NCBI RefSeq assembly: GCF_000786215.1
Contig: NZ_JROG01000004.1
Coordinates: 806,001-870,000 of the forward strand
Origin: Sphingomonas sp. 35-24ZXX
GTDB lineage: Bacteria; Pseudomonadota; Alphaproteobacteria; Sphingomonadales; Sphingomonadaceae
Direction of reading: 5' to 3'
Length of the DNA stretch: 64,000 nt
Below, one piece after another: positions 19,743 to 27,796 of this stretch (the first letter of the stretch is position 1; each line of letters opens with the position of its first letter). Made by a program: the position numbers and the translations under genes. The notes beneath the pieces were generated by a model. The model did no database searches. It was not told the origin of the DNA and saw only the letters and a list, made by a program, of their open reading frames with translations.

Positions 19743-20051
19743 ATGCCGACCGCCTATGCTGCATTGCCCGCCAGCGCCTTGAAGCGCGTCACGCTGGGCG
19801 GACTGGAGGCGATCTACCATCTGCCGTCGGGAATCACCCATCTGCTGGCAGAGCCGGTACCCGATCTGCTCGACATGCTCGAGCGGCAAGGCCCGGGCCG
19901 TTTTGTCACACCTGATGAGCTTTTGCTGCTGATCGGCGAGCGGTTCGATATCGAAGCGGATGACCCAGCAGAGCCACCGCAGGCAGTGCTGGCCGAGCGT
20001 CTTGCGGAACTTGCGGCACTGGGTCTGGTGGCGGTCCGCGCGCATGCGTGA
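19743..20051 (+). CDS. PqqD-like peptide chaperone (HPr-rel-A type)
   Basis: A 102-residue protein resembling PqqD, the small winged-helix protein that binds precursor peptides in pathways for ribosomally made, modified peptides. The family-like segments are LGGLEAIYHLPSGITHLLAEP (strand-turn-strand), PDLLDMLERQG and a C-terminal helix LAERLAELAALGLV that matches the PqqD ending. ATG at 19743 is preferred to the TTG immediately upstream. It sits 21 bases after the Tat-signal gene and 18 bases before the kinase. I recall a family described as PqqD family, HPr-rel-A system; the assignment was not checked by search. Confidence 0.75.
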   Translation: MPTAYAALPASALKRVTLGGLEAIYHLPSGITHLLAEPVPDLLDMLERQGPGRFVTPDELLLLIGERFDIEADDPAEPPQAVLAERLAELAALGLVAVRAHA

Positions 20052-20069
20052 CACGCTTGCATCAGGGCG

Positions 20070-21038
20070 ATGCAAATCTGCATCGGGCCGGGCCTAACCC
20101 TCTGTTTCCATTTTGTCCGCGCCCCGCCACACGATATGGCGCTGCTCATGCGCCACTCCTGTTTCATCGCTGTAGGCCCGGCCCGATTCCGCATCGGCAG
20201 TGACTGGCGCGCGCCCATCGATCAGCTGCGCCAGCTGTATGCCGATTACCCGATGGAGCAGACGGTTCCCGACTTTACCGTCCGGCTGCAGGCAACATCC
20301 GCGTTGCGCCGGTTCGTCCGTCCGCAGGTGGCGATCGCAGGTGATTTCACGCTGCCCGATGCCGCACCGCTGCCGCTCGAGCAGGGGCTGCTCGCGGCAG
20401 AGATGGCGATGAACCTGCAGATGGCCCTGGGCTGGCGGCGGCATCTGCTGCTGCACGCCAGCGCGGTATCGCGCAACGGCCGCGCGGTGATCATGACCGG
20501 GGTGTCGGGGGCAGGCAAATCGACGCTTTCGGCGCTGCTGGGGGAGCGTGGCTGGCGGTTCCTGGGTGACGAGTTCGTGCTCATCGACCCTGATACCGGC
20601 AATATTGCGCCGTTTCCACGACCGATCAGCCTCAAGAACGAGGCGATTGCCGCCATGGAGCGCGAGGTCGATGATGATGCACGCTTCGGCCCGGTGATGC
20701 ACGATACGCCCAAGGGCACTATTCGTCATCTGCATCCGCGCGCTGAATGGGTCGAGCAGATGGCGCGCGAAACCCGGCCCGGCCTGCTGCTGTTTCCGCG
20801 CTTTGGCTATCCGCGTGCGGTGCGGCGGGTCGACGAGGCCGAGAGCTTCGTGCGCCTGACCCAGGCGTCGACCAATTATGTTGCCCTCGGCGAACGCGGC
20901 TTTGATGCGCTGACCGGTCTGGTGCGCTCGGTCCGTGCCTGCGCGATCGATTATGCGGATGGCGAGGAGGGGGCGGAGCTGGTCGAGCGCCTGTGGTCCG
21001 AGCAAGGTGCCAAGGCGGGAGCCAGGGCGGCGGCATGA
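20070..21038 (+). CDS. HprK-related kinase A
   Basis: A 322-residue protein whose C-terminal half resembles the catalytic domain of HPr kinase/phosphorylase: HLLLHASAVSRNGRA (His129), Walker A GVSGAGKS at 144-151 with K150, and GDEFVLID at 166-173. The N-terminal half has a GPARFRIGSDW segment and a YADYP motif typical of this subgroup. No HPr or PTS genes are nearby, so the target is probably not HPr. ATG at 20136 (MALLMRH) is an alternative start. It overlaps the nucleotidyltransferase start by four bases. It may phosphorylate a protein or peptide handled by the PqqD-like partner. Confidence 0.82.
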   Translation: MQICIGPGLTLCFHFVRAPPHDMALLMRHSCFIAVGPARFRIGSDWRAPIDQLRQLYADYPMEQTVPDFTVRLQATSALRRFVRPQVAIAGDFTLPDAAPLPLEQGLLAAEMAMNLQMALGWRRHLLLHASAVSRNGRAVIMTGVSGAGKSTLSALLGERGWRFLGDEFVLIDPDTGNIAPFPRPISLKNEAIAAMEREVDDDARFGPVMHDTPKGTIRHLHPRAEWVEQMARETRPGLLLFPRFGYPRAVRRVDEAESFVRLTQASTNYVALGERGFDALTGLVRSVRACAIDYADGEEGAELVERLWSEQGAKAGARAAA

Positions 21039-22054
21039 CCGATGGCTGGTCGGTTGCGCGCGCGCTTACCGATCCGGGGTCGGTTTCCGGTCTCGACGCC
21101 AGTGGCTGGACGCATCTGCTCTCCGCCGCACGCGCGCTGTCGCTGATCGGCACTCTCGCAGAGACGCTCGCCGATGCATCGATCCCGCCCGATGTCGCGC
21201 GTGTGCTTTCGGATGTGCGTCATTCCAACGTCACCGGTCAGCGCCAGGCGCTCTGGGAGGCCGAATGCGCGGCGAGGGCGCTGGACGCCTATCCGGGCCG
21301 GGTCGTGCTGCTCAAGGGCACGGCCTTTGCCGCGGCCGGGTACGACGCGGCACGCGGCCGGTCGATCGGCGATCTCGACATATTGGTGGCGCGTGACGGG
21401 CTTGATCAGGTCGAGGCGTTGCTGCTCACGGCAGGCTGGGAATGGGTGAAGCCCGACCCCTATGATGATGCCTATTACCGCCAGTGGATGCACGAGTTGC
21501 CGCCGCTGATCCATGCGACACGCGATCGGATGATCGATGTGCACCATACCATATTGCCGCTTACCGCCGGACCGAAGCCCGATGCGGCTGCATTGATCGC
21601 CGATGCGCGCGCGCTGCCTTCCGGGCTTTGGGTGCTCTCGCCTGCGGACATGATCTGCCATGCCGCCGCGCATCTGATCGCCGATGGCGACCTGTCCGGC
21701 GGCATGCGCAACCTGTGGGATATCGACCGGCTGGTGCGGCAGTTCGCGTCAGACGAACCGGGCTTTTCAGAAACGCTCGCGCAGCGGGCCAGGCTGCATG
21801 GGTTGACCGATGCGGTAGAGCGGGCGTTGCGGCTTTCCGCACAGCTGTTCGGCACGCCATCGCTCTGGCCCGCCAGGCGTCAATCGGCCGATGCCCTGTT
21901 CCTGCGCCGGATCACCGCGGTCGACGGCTGGGGCCGCAAGACGCGCAAGCTCACCCGCCAGGGGTTTTACATTCGCTCGCACCTGCTGCGCATGCCGCCT
22001 GCGATGCTCGCGCGGCATCTGTGGACCAAATGGCGCAAGGGACACCGGGGTTAG
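21035..22054 (+). CDS. Nucleotidyltransferase-fold protein of the HPr-rel-A type cluster
   Basis: A 339-residue protein of the uncharacterised nucleotidyltransferase family (NTP_transf_5-like). Key features are VLLKG (about 91-95), the acidic GRSIGDLDILV motif (D113, D115) and HHTILPL, which place it in the polymerase-beta-like fold. The C-terminal half is helical and Arg-rich. The start at 21035 overlaps the kinase stop (ATGA), showing translational coupling. In lasso-peptide and related clusters such proteins accompany HprK-like kinases, which supports a joint modification pathway. Substrate unknown. Confidence 0.8.
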   Translation: MTDGWSVARALTDPGSVSGLDASGWTHLLSAARALSLIGTLAETLADASIPPDVARVLSDVRHSNVTGQRQALWEAECAARALDAYPGRVVLLKGTAFAAAGYDAARGRSIGDLDILVARDGLDQVEALLLTAGWEWVKPDPYDDAYYRQWMHELPPLIHATRDRMIDVHHTILPLTAGPKPDAAALIADARALPSGLWVLSPADMICHAAAHLIADGDLSGGMRNLWDIDRLVRQFASDEPGFSETLAQRARLHGLTDAVERALRLSAQLFGTPSLWPARRQSADALFLRRITAVDGWGRKTRKLTRQGFYIRSHLLRMPPAMLARHLWTKWRKGHRG

Positions 22055-22473
22055 GCCTCGAGCCTCCGCCCCATGCTGACCCGGGGTTCTTCTGCATAGC
22101 CAAGGCGCGCATAAAAAGCCGCCACCGCGTGGTTTGTGTCGCGAACCTGAAGGTTGACCTTGGTGCAACCGAGCGCGGTCAGCGCCGCCTCGGCTGTGCG
22201 AACCAGCCGTTTGCCCAGCCCGTGGCGCTGCTCGCCTGGCAACACTGCGACCGAATACAGCCAGCCGCGATGGCCATCATAGCCTGCCATGATGCTGCCC
22301 ACGACCTGTTCGCCTGCCATAGCCACCCAGAACAGCTCAGGCTGAAACGCCAGCTTCTGCGGAATGGCCACAGCAGCACGGTTGTGCGGGGGATCGTCAG
22401 GAAAGCACGCGTCCCACAGCGCCTCGACCCCGGCAAAATCGCCCAGATCGAAACGCCTTATGGCTGCCGACAC
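22051..22473 (-). CDS. GNAT family N-acetyltransferase
   Basis: A 140-residue acetyltransferase with the acetyl-CoA binding motif VLPGEQRHGLGKRLVRTAEAAL split around residues 78-99 and the C-terminal NHAVAAFYARLGY signature. It resembles the small YpeA-like group. GTG at 22473 is the start; the gene overlaps the upstream HAD phosphatase by 16 bases and its 3' end overlaps the convergent nucleotidyltransferase gene by 4 bases. Substrate unknown. Confidence 0.85.
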   Translation of the reverse strand: MSAAIRRFDLGDFAGVEALWDACFPDDPPHNRAAVAIPQKLAFQPELFWVAMAGEQVVGSIMAGYDGHRGWLYSVAVLPGEQRHGLGKRLVRTAEAALTALGCTKVNLQVRDTNHAVAAFYARLGYAEEPRVSMGRRLEA

Positions 22474-23153
22474 GCAATCTGTTCCAGCGTCGGGATGAAC
22501 TCGTCATAATGGTCGATGATCGCATCGGCGCCCAGTTCGTCGACCGGCTGGTGCAGAAAGCCGAAGCTCACCGCGACGCAGGGTATGCCGGCATTGTGCG
22601 CCGCCATCACGTCGTAGATGCTGTCGCCGATGAAGGCGGCGGGCGTCACGCCCGGTTCGCCCCGGCAGCGGCGGATCATCTCGTCGATCGGCGCGCGATC
22701 GGGCTTGGATTTGCCCTTGCCCATGGTGTCGCCGCCAATCACGCAGGCAAACCGGTCGATCAGGCCGACCTCGGTCAGCAGCTTGACCGCAAACCGTTCG
22801 TATTTGTTGGTGACGATGGTCATCTTCACCCCCATCGCATCGAACCGCGCCATCGCATCAAGCAGGCCCGGGTACGGCGGCGAGCCAGTGCCGAGGTTCT
22901 CGCCATAATGGTCGAGCAGGATCGGCAGATATTCGCGCAGGGCCTGCGGGTCGGTGTTGCCAGACCGCTCGAGCCCGACCTGCAGCATGTGCTTGGCACC
23001 CAGGCCGACCATCGGTTTGATCTCTTCCTGTGACAACGGCGGCAGGCCTGCCAGCGCGAGAGTGTGATTGACCGAAACGGTCAGCTCGGGGCTGGTGTCG
23101 AGCAGCGTGCCATCAAGATCAAAGCCAATGATTTGGTAGGGAAAGTCTGTCAT
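22458..23153 (-). CDS. HAD-family phosphatase, phosphoglycolate phosphatase-like
   Basis: A 231-residue haloacid dehalogenase-type phosphatase. Motif I is GFDLDGTLLDTSPEL near the N-terminus, motif II TIVTNKYERFAVKLL, motif III a Lys in GKSKPDRAPI and motif IV FIGDSIYDVMAAHNAG. The cap domain is of the small helical type of Gph. The start at 23153 (MTDFPYQIIGFD) is preferred; a longer frame adds non-homologous sequence. It likely removes 2-phosphoglycolate, but specificity cannot be read from sequence. Divergent from glmU. Confidence 0.86.
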   Translation of the reverse strand: MTDFPYQIIGFDLDGTLLDTSPELTVSVNHTLALAGLPPLSQEEIKPMVGLGAKHMLQVGLERSGNTDPQALREYLPILLDHYGENLGTGSPPYPGLLDAMARFDAMGVKMTIVTNKYERFAVKLLTEVGLIDRFACVIGGDTMGKGKSKPDRAPIDEMIRRCRGEPGVTPAAFIGDSIYDVMAAHNAGIPCVAVSFGFLHQPVDELGADAIIDHYDEFIPTLEQIACRQP

Positions 23154-23247
23154 GGGAGCCTGCATCGCCTGAAAAAGGTGGAAGATGCAAGCGGTTCGTG
23201 GCAAGGGGTGTTGCGATCTGCTTTGGGAAACGCGGAGAACGAGAAGC

Positions 23248-24606
23248 ATGGGTGAGCAGGCGCTGGCTGCAATCATTTTGGCGGCGGGCCAGGGCACACG
23301 GATGAAGTCCGATCTGCACAAGGTGCTACACCCTGTTGCCGGGCTGCCGATGCTGCATCATCTGCTGGAAAGTCTGACGGCGGCGGGGGCCGCACGCCAG
23401 GTCGTCGTTGTGGGAGCACGGCGCGAGCAGGTGGAGGCATCGGTTGCCCCGCGCGGTGTCGAAATCGCGCATCAGGCCGAACAGCTGGGCACCGCGCATG
23501 CGGCGCTGCAGGCCAAGGCCGCGCTTGCCGATTTCGACGGTATTGCGATCATCTGCTTCGGCGATACGCCGTTCCTCACGCCCGAGACCATTTTGAAGCT
23601 CAAGGAACGGCTGCTGGCCGGGGATGCACCACGTGTCGCGGTGCTCGGCTTCGTTCCGGAAGACGCCAAAGCCTATGGCCGGATCATCGCCGATGACAGC
23701 GGCAACATTGCCAAGATGGTCGAATTCAAGGATGCCAGCGCCGAGGAGCGCGCCGTCAGGCTGTGCAATTCGGGCGTCACCGCGGTGCGGACTTCTGACC
23801 TCTGGCCGCTGCTCGAGCGCGTGGGCAATGATAACGCCGCAGGTGAGTATTACCTGCCCGATATCGTCATGCTGGCGCTGGCGGATGGCGACCGTGCGGT
23901 GGTGGTCGAAACCGATCCCGACGAACTGATCGGCATCAACAGCCGCGCCGAACTCGCCGAGGCCGAGAGCATCTGGCAGGCCCGCCGCCGCGCGCAGGCG
24001 ATGGCGGAAGGCGCCACGCTGATTGCACCGGACACGGTATGGTTTGCGCATGACACCGTGATCGGCCGCGATGTGGTCATTCAGCCCAATGTGGTGTTCG
24101 GACCCGGCGTAACGATTGCCGACAATGTCGTGATCCGCGCCTTTTGCGAGATCGTGGGCACAACCATCGCCGATGGGTGCATTGTCGGGCCTTTCACGCG
24201 GCTTCGGCCCGGCACGGAGATGCAGCAAGGCTCGCGCGTGGGCAATTTTGTCGAGGTCAAGAACGCGGTGCTGGGGGCAGGGGCCAAGGCCAACCATCTG
24301 ACCTATCTGGGCGACGCGACCGTCGGCGCGAACGCGAATATCGGCGCAGGAACCATCACCTGCAACTATGACGGCTATTTCAAATATCAGACGGTGATCG
24401 GTGACAACGCATTCATCGGATCGAACAGTGCGCTGATTGCCCCGGTCAAGATCGGTCGTGACGCCATTGTCGCGGCGGGAAGCGCGGTCAGTCGTGATGT
24501 CGCCGATGGCGAACTGCGCATGGTTCGGGCTGAGCAGCTGGTCAAGCCCGGCTGGGCCGACCGCTTTCACGACGCGATGCGCAAGAAGAAGCGCGAGGGC
24601 AAGTGA
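23248..24606 (+). CDS. glmU: Bifunctional GlmU: GlcN-1-P acetyltransferase / UDP-GlcNAc pyrophosphorylase
   Basis: A 452-residue enzyme that makes UDP-N-acetylglucosamine for peptidoglycan and lipopolysaccharide. The N-terminal uridyltransferase domain has LAAGQGTRMKSDLHKVLH and GVTAVRTSDLW; the C-terminal left-handed beta helix has many hexapeptide turns and the acetyltransferase active site in FVEVKNAVLGAGAKANHLTY and GAGTITCNYDG. The start at 23248 (MGEQALAAIILAAG) is the family start. It is followed by a small membrane protein, a toxin-antitoxin pair and then glmS. Confidence 0.96.
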   Translation: MGEQALAAIILAAGQGTRMKSDLHKVLHPVAGLPMLHHLLESLTAAGAARQVVVVGARREQVEASVAPRGVEIAHQAEQLGTAHAALQAKAALADFDGIAIICFGDTPFLTPETILKLKERLLAGDAPRVAVLGFVPEDAKAYGRIIADDSGNIAKMVEFKDASAEERAVRLCNSGVTAVRTSDLWPLLERVGNDNAAGEYYLPDIVMLALADGDRAVVVETDPDELIGINSRAELAEAESIWQARRRAQAMAEGATLIAPDTVWFAHDTVIGRDVVIQPNVVFGPGVTIADNVVIRAFCEIVGTTIADGCIVGPFTRLRPGTEMQQGSRVGNFVEVKNAVLGAGAKANHLTYLGDATVGANANIGAGTITCNYDGYFKYQTVIGDNAFIGSNSALIAPVKIGRDAIVAAGSAVSRDVADGELRMVRAEQLVKPGWADRFHDAMRKKKREGK

Positions 24607-24752
24607 GGCGGCATCCGCTGATTGCGGTTGCCATTGGCCTGATAATTCTGCTGCTCGGTATCGCCGGCCTGATCTGGCGCACGTCGAATTGCATCGCCCA
24701 GGGCGGGGCCATCACGTCGATGACACGGCTGGCGCATTGCGAGACGCCTTGA
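24603..24752 (+). CDS. Small single-pass membrane protein after glmU
   Basis: A 49-codon frame starting GTG that overlaps the glmU stop (GTGA), suggesting translational coupling. It begins with a positively charged MRRHP, then a continuous hydrophobic helix (LIAVAIGLIILLLGIAGLIW), then a short polar tail with two Cys. This is a typical small membrane protein layout. I do not recognise a family. The TTGACA promoter element of the toxin-antitoxin pair overlaps its 3' end. Confidence 0.5.
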   Translation: MRRHPLIAVAIGLIILLLGIAGLIWRTSNCIAQGGAITSMTRLAHCETP

Positions 24753-24783
24753 CATGATATCATGATATGATATCAGTATATCA
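24749..24783 (+). promoter_or_regulatory. Promoter/operator of the toxin-antitoxin pair
   Basis: TTGACA (24749-24754) is followed by an AT-rich array of short palindromes: ATGATATCAT (24754-24763) and TGATAT/ATATCA (24763-24768 and 24778-24783). A -10-like TATCAG begins 16 bases after TTGACA. Such repeats upstream of ribbon-helix-helix antitoxins are usual autoregulatory operators. The antitoxin ATG at 24786 lies at or within a few bases of the predicted transcription start, and no Shine-Dalgarno sequence is present. Confidence 0.6.
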
Positions 24784-24785
24784 TC

Positions 24786-25163
24786 ATGCCACGCATCCTT
24801 GCTGACCTCCCGGAAGACGACATCGAATGGCTCGACCAGCTGGCTGCCGAGCAGGGCAAGTCGCGCGCGCAGGTTCTGCGGGAGGCGGTAGCGGACTATA
24901 AAGTCGGATTTTCCGCGGCAGGAGACAAGAAATGGCTCGATATCGGCTTCGGCGCATGGCGTGACAGCGTCGATATCGGCGATTCGGTCGCATGGCAAAG
25001 ACGTGAACGTGCATCATCGACACGACCTTGGGACGATGATTACGAAGACGTCAAAGCCGAGTTTCCTGATCTGTTTGATGAAGAGGATGACCGTCAGCGT
25101 CAAATCCATCTCGACATGCTCGTGGGCATATATCCTGAACCGAAGCAGTTACATTCCAAGTGA
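24786..25163 (+). CDS. Ribbon-helix-helix antitoxin (VapB-like)
   Basis: A 125-residue protein. The first 45 residues (LADLPEDDIEWLDQLAAEQGKSRAQVLREAV, split over the strand and two helices) form a ribbon-helix-helix DNA-binding domain. A linker carries the WLDIGFGAWRD...DIGDSVAWQRRERA motif seen in antitoxins paired with PIN toxins. The acidic C-terminal tail (DDDYEDVKAEFPDLFDEEDD) is longer than usual and could neutralise the toxin. Its stop overlaps the toxin start (GTGA). Base composition is lower in GC than neighbouring genes, a hint of transfer. Confidence 0.82.
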   Translation: MPRILADLPEDDIEWLDQLAAEQGKSRAQVLREAVADYKVGFSAAGDKKWLDIGFGAWRDSVDIGDSVAWQRRERASSTRPWDDDYEDVKAEFPDLFDEEDDRQRQIHLDMLVGIYPEPKQLHSK

Positions 25164-25540
25164 GTGGCTTTAGTTTCGATTCAAACATCATCATCGATGC
25201 ATTGGCTGGATTTATTCAGGCAAGAGCAGAAATCGACCGTGCGACCGATTTCGGAGCTCGGGCCTGGATAAGTCGTGTGGTCTGGGTCGAGGTGATGTCC
25301 AAGGGCGAGGGGGATTCGCTAAGGCGCGCCGAAACGCTTCTGTCGGGGTTCGGTATCGATGAAGTGGATGCCGAAATCGGCCGACGCGCAGCCGCGCTAC
25401 GGCGCGAAAGGCAAAAGTTGAAAGCCATGGATGCCATCATCCTCGCGACAGCCCAGATACGCGGCCGGGTGCTGGTGACACGAAATACCAAGGATTTTCA
25501 GGCAGAGATGCCGGGCATCCGCGTTCCCTATCTGCTCTGA
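25160..25540 (+). CDS. PIN-domain toxin (VapC-like ribonuclease)
   Basis: A 126-residue PIN domain. The acidic active-site residues are visible in FDSNIIIDALAG (N-terminal Asp), VWVEVMSKG (Glu), and KAMDAIILATA (Asp), with the C-terminal VLVTRNTKDF. These form a metal-dependent endoribonuclease in VapC proteins, usually cutting tRNA or rRNA. It starts with GTG inside the antitoxin stop and ends 15 bases before glmS, so glmS may be partly transcribed from the toxin-antitoxin promoter. Confidence 0.88.
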   Translation: MSGFSFDSNIIIDALAGFIQARAEIDRATDFGARAWISRVVWVEVMSKGEGDSLRRAETLLSGFGIDEVDAEIGRRAAALRRERQKLKAMDAIILATAQIRGRVLVTRNTKDFQAEMPGIRVPYLL

Positions 25541-25555
25541 AAGGCCCATTCCCCT

Positions 25556-27379
25556 ATGTGTGGTATCGTTGGAATTCTCGCCCGGCGCGATGTCGTGGAC
25601 GATCTGGTCGATGGCCTGAAGCGGATGGAATATCGCGGCTATGATTCGGCTGGCGTCTGCACCGTGCACGAAGGGCAGCTGGTGCGTCGCCGCGCCGAGG
25701 GCAAGCTGCGCAACCTGGTCGATGTGCTCGCCAGGGACCCTGCACCCGGTCATGTCGGCATCGCGCACACCCGCTGGGCGACCCATGGCGCACCGACCAC
25801 ATCGAACGCGCATCCGCATGCGACAGGCGAGGTTGCGCTGGTGCACAATGGCATCATCGAGAACTTCAAATCCTTGCGCGATGCGCTGATTGCGCGCGGC
25901 CGCAGGTTCGAGAGCGAAACCGACTCGGAGGTCGTCGCGCACCTTTTGAGCGAGCGGATCGAGGCGGGCGACAGCCCGGAGGAGGCCGTGAAGGCCGTGC
26001 TGCCGCAGCTGCGCGGCGCGTTTGCGCTCGCCATCGCGTTCCGCCAGCATCCCGATCTGCTGATCGGCGCGCGGCTGGGTTCACCGCTGGTGCTGGGCTA
26101 TGGCGACGGCGAGACCTATCTGGGGTCGGACGCGCTGGCGCTCGCGCCGCTGACCCAGCGCATCGCCTATCTGGAAGAGGGCGACTGGGTGGTGCTCACG
26201 CGTGATGGCGCGCAGGTCTATGATGCCGACAATGCACCGGTCGAACGCGAGGTGACCCTCTCGGGTGTCACCGGCGCGCTGATCGACAAGGGCAACCACC
26301 GCCACTTCATGCAGAAGGAAATCTTCGAGCAACCCGTGGTCGTGGCGCAGACGCTGCAAAGCTATATTCGCTCGGTCGAGCAGCAGGTCGCATTGCCACA
26401 GATGGATTTTGAACTTTCGGCGATCGACCGGGTGACGATCATCGCCTGTGGCACCGCATCCTATGTCGGCATGATCGGCAAATACTGGATCGAGCAGCTG
26501 GCGCGCGTGCCGGTCGAGGTCGATGTGGCATCCGAATACCGCTACCGCGATCCGGTCCTGACGCCCGGCATGCTGGGGGTCGTGGTGTCCCAATCGGGCG
26601 AGACCGCCGATACGCTGGCGGCGCTGCGGCACATGAAGGCGGGCGGGGTGACCACCGCCGGGATCATCAACGTGCCCACCAGTTCGATGGCGCGCGAGGT
26701 CGATCTGCTGTTGCCGACGCATGCCGGGCCCGAGATCGGCGTGGCCTCGACCAAGGCATTCACTTGCCAGCTGGCGGTGATGGCGGCGCTTGCGGTCAAT
26801 CTCGCGCGTGCCAAGGGCCGGCTGGACAAGGCAGAGGAAGCCGAGATCGTCCGCCATCTGATTGAGGCCCCGGCGGCGATCAACGAGGCGCTGGGCCATG
26901 ATGCCGAGATCGAGGCAATGGCGCACACGATCGCGCAAGCGCGCGACGTGCTCTATCTCGGCCGCGGGCCGGACTATGCGCTGGCGCTGGAAGGCGCGCT
27001 GAAGCTCAAGGAAATCAGCTATATCCACGCCGAAGGCTATGCCGCAGGCGAGATGAAGCACGGTCCGATCGCGCTGATCGACGAGGCGGTGCCGATCATC
27101 GTGATCGCGCCTTCGGGCCCGCTGTTCGAAAAGACGGTGAGCAACATGCAGGAGGTGCGCGCGCGGGGCGGCAAGGTGGTGCTGATCTCCGACGCCGAAG
27201 GTCTGGCCGAGGCGGGAGAGGGGTGCTTGGCGACGATCGAGATGCCCAAGGTGCACCCGCTGATCGCGCCGCTCGTCTATGCCGTGCCGGTGCAACTGCT
27301 GGCCTATCACGTCGCGGTCGCCAAGGGCACCGATGTCGATCAGCCCCGGAACCTCGCCAAATCCGTCACCGTCGAATAA
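25556..27379 (+). CDS. glmS: Glutamine-fructose-6-phosphate aminotransferase (isomerising)
   Basis: A 607-residue enzyme that forms glucosamine-6-phosphate, first committed step to UDP-GlcNAc. Cys1 follows the initiator Met (MCGIVGILARRD), with GNN-type pocket sequences RWATHGAPTTSNAHPH and NGIIENF in the glutaminase domain; two SIS domains follow (VSQSGETADTLAALR; STKAFTCQL), and the protein ends LAKSVTVE with the fructose-6-phosphate Lys. Full length. No ribozyme-like leader is visible, as expected outside Firmicutes. Confidence 0.97.
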   Translation: MCGIVGILARRDVVDDLVDGLKRMEYRGYDSAGVCTVHEGQLVRRRAEGKLRNLVDVLARDPAPGHVGIAHTRWATHGAPTTSNAHPHATGEVALVHNGIIENFKSLRDALIARGRRFESETDSEVVAHLLSERIEAGDSPEEAVKAVLPQLRGAFALAIAFRQHPDLLIGARLGSPLVLGYGDGETYLGSDALALAPLTQRIAYLEEGDWVVLTRDGAQVYDADNAPVEREVTLSGVTGALIDKGNHRHFMQKEIFEQPVVVAQTLQSYIRSVEQQVALPQMDFELSAIDRVTIIACGTASYVGMIGKYWIEQLARVPVEVDVASEYRYRDPVLTPGMLGVVVSQSGETADTLAALRHMKAGGVTTAGIINVPTSSMAREVDLLLPTHAGPEIGVASTKAFTCQLAVMAALAVNLARAKGRLDKAEEAEIVRHLIEAPAAINEALGHDAEIEAMAHTIAQARDVLYLGRGPDYALALEGALKLKEISYIHAEGYAAGEMKHGPIALIDEAVPIIVIAPSGPLFEKTVSNMQEVRARGGKVVLISDAEGLAEAGEGCLATIEMPKVHPLIAPLVYAVPVQLLAYHVAVAKGTDVDQPRNLAKSVTVE

Positions 27380-27391
27380 GCTGGAGTGGCG

Positions 27392-27784
27392 ATGATGGAT
27401 CGAGCGATCATGGTATCCGGCGGGTGCCACTGCGGGGCGGTGCGGTTCGAAGCCGATGTCGCGCCGCAGGTGCGGCTGCTGGCATGCAACTGTTCGATGT
27501 GCGCCAAGACCGGATTCCTGCATCTGATCGTGCCGCATGGCGATTTCCGGCTGCTGCAGGGGCAGGGCATGCTGTCCAGCTATCGCTTCGGGACCGGCGC
27601 GGCCGAACATCTGTTCTGCAAGACATGCGGTATCCGCAGCTTCTATCAGCCACGCTCGCACCCTGAAGCCTGGTCGGTGGATTTCCGCTGCCTCGACGAC
27701 AGTCACGGCCTGTCTGCCGAGGTGGAAGCGTTTGACGGCCGCAATTGGGAAGCCGCCAGAGCGAGCCTCATCGACGACGAGTAG
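27392..27784 (+). CDS. GFA family (glutathione-dependent formaldehyde-activating-like) zinc protein
   Basis: A 130-residue CENP-V/GFA domain protein. The zinc ligands are seen as GGCHCGAVRFE, ACNCSMCAKTG and LFCKTCGIRSFY. In relatives the fold promotes the spontaneous addition of formaldehyde to glutathione, although most members have unknown function. ATG at 27392 is used, with GGAG 5 bases upstream; 27395 is equally possible. It lies 12 bases after glmS and is probably cotranscribed. Confidence 0.88.
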   Translation: MMDRAIMVSGGCHCGAVRFEADVAPQVRLLACNCSMCAKTGFLHLIVPHGDFRLLQGQGMLSSYRFGTGAAEHLFCKTCGIRSFYQPRSHPEAWSVDFRCLDDSHGLSAEVEAFDGRNWEAARASLIDDE

Positions 27785-27796
27785 CATGCAAAAAAC

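Noticed and set aside
20070-21038. True HPr kinase/phosphorylase of a PTS regulatory system
   Set aside because: The sequence context lacks HPr, EIIA and the usual alphaproteobacterial HprK neighbours, and the N-terminal half differs; the HprK-related kinase A group fits better.
26081-27787. 568-codon minus-strand frame opposite glmS
   Set aside because: Shadow of glmS and the GFA gene; translation is rich in His, Arg and Asp without recognisable motifs.
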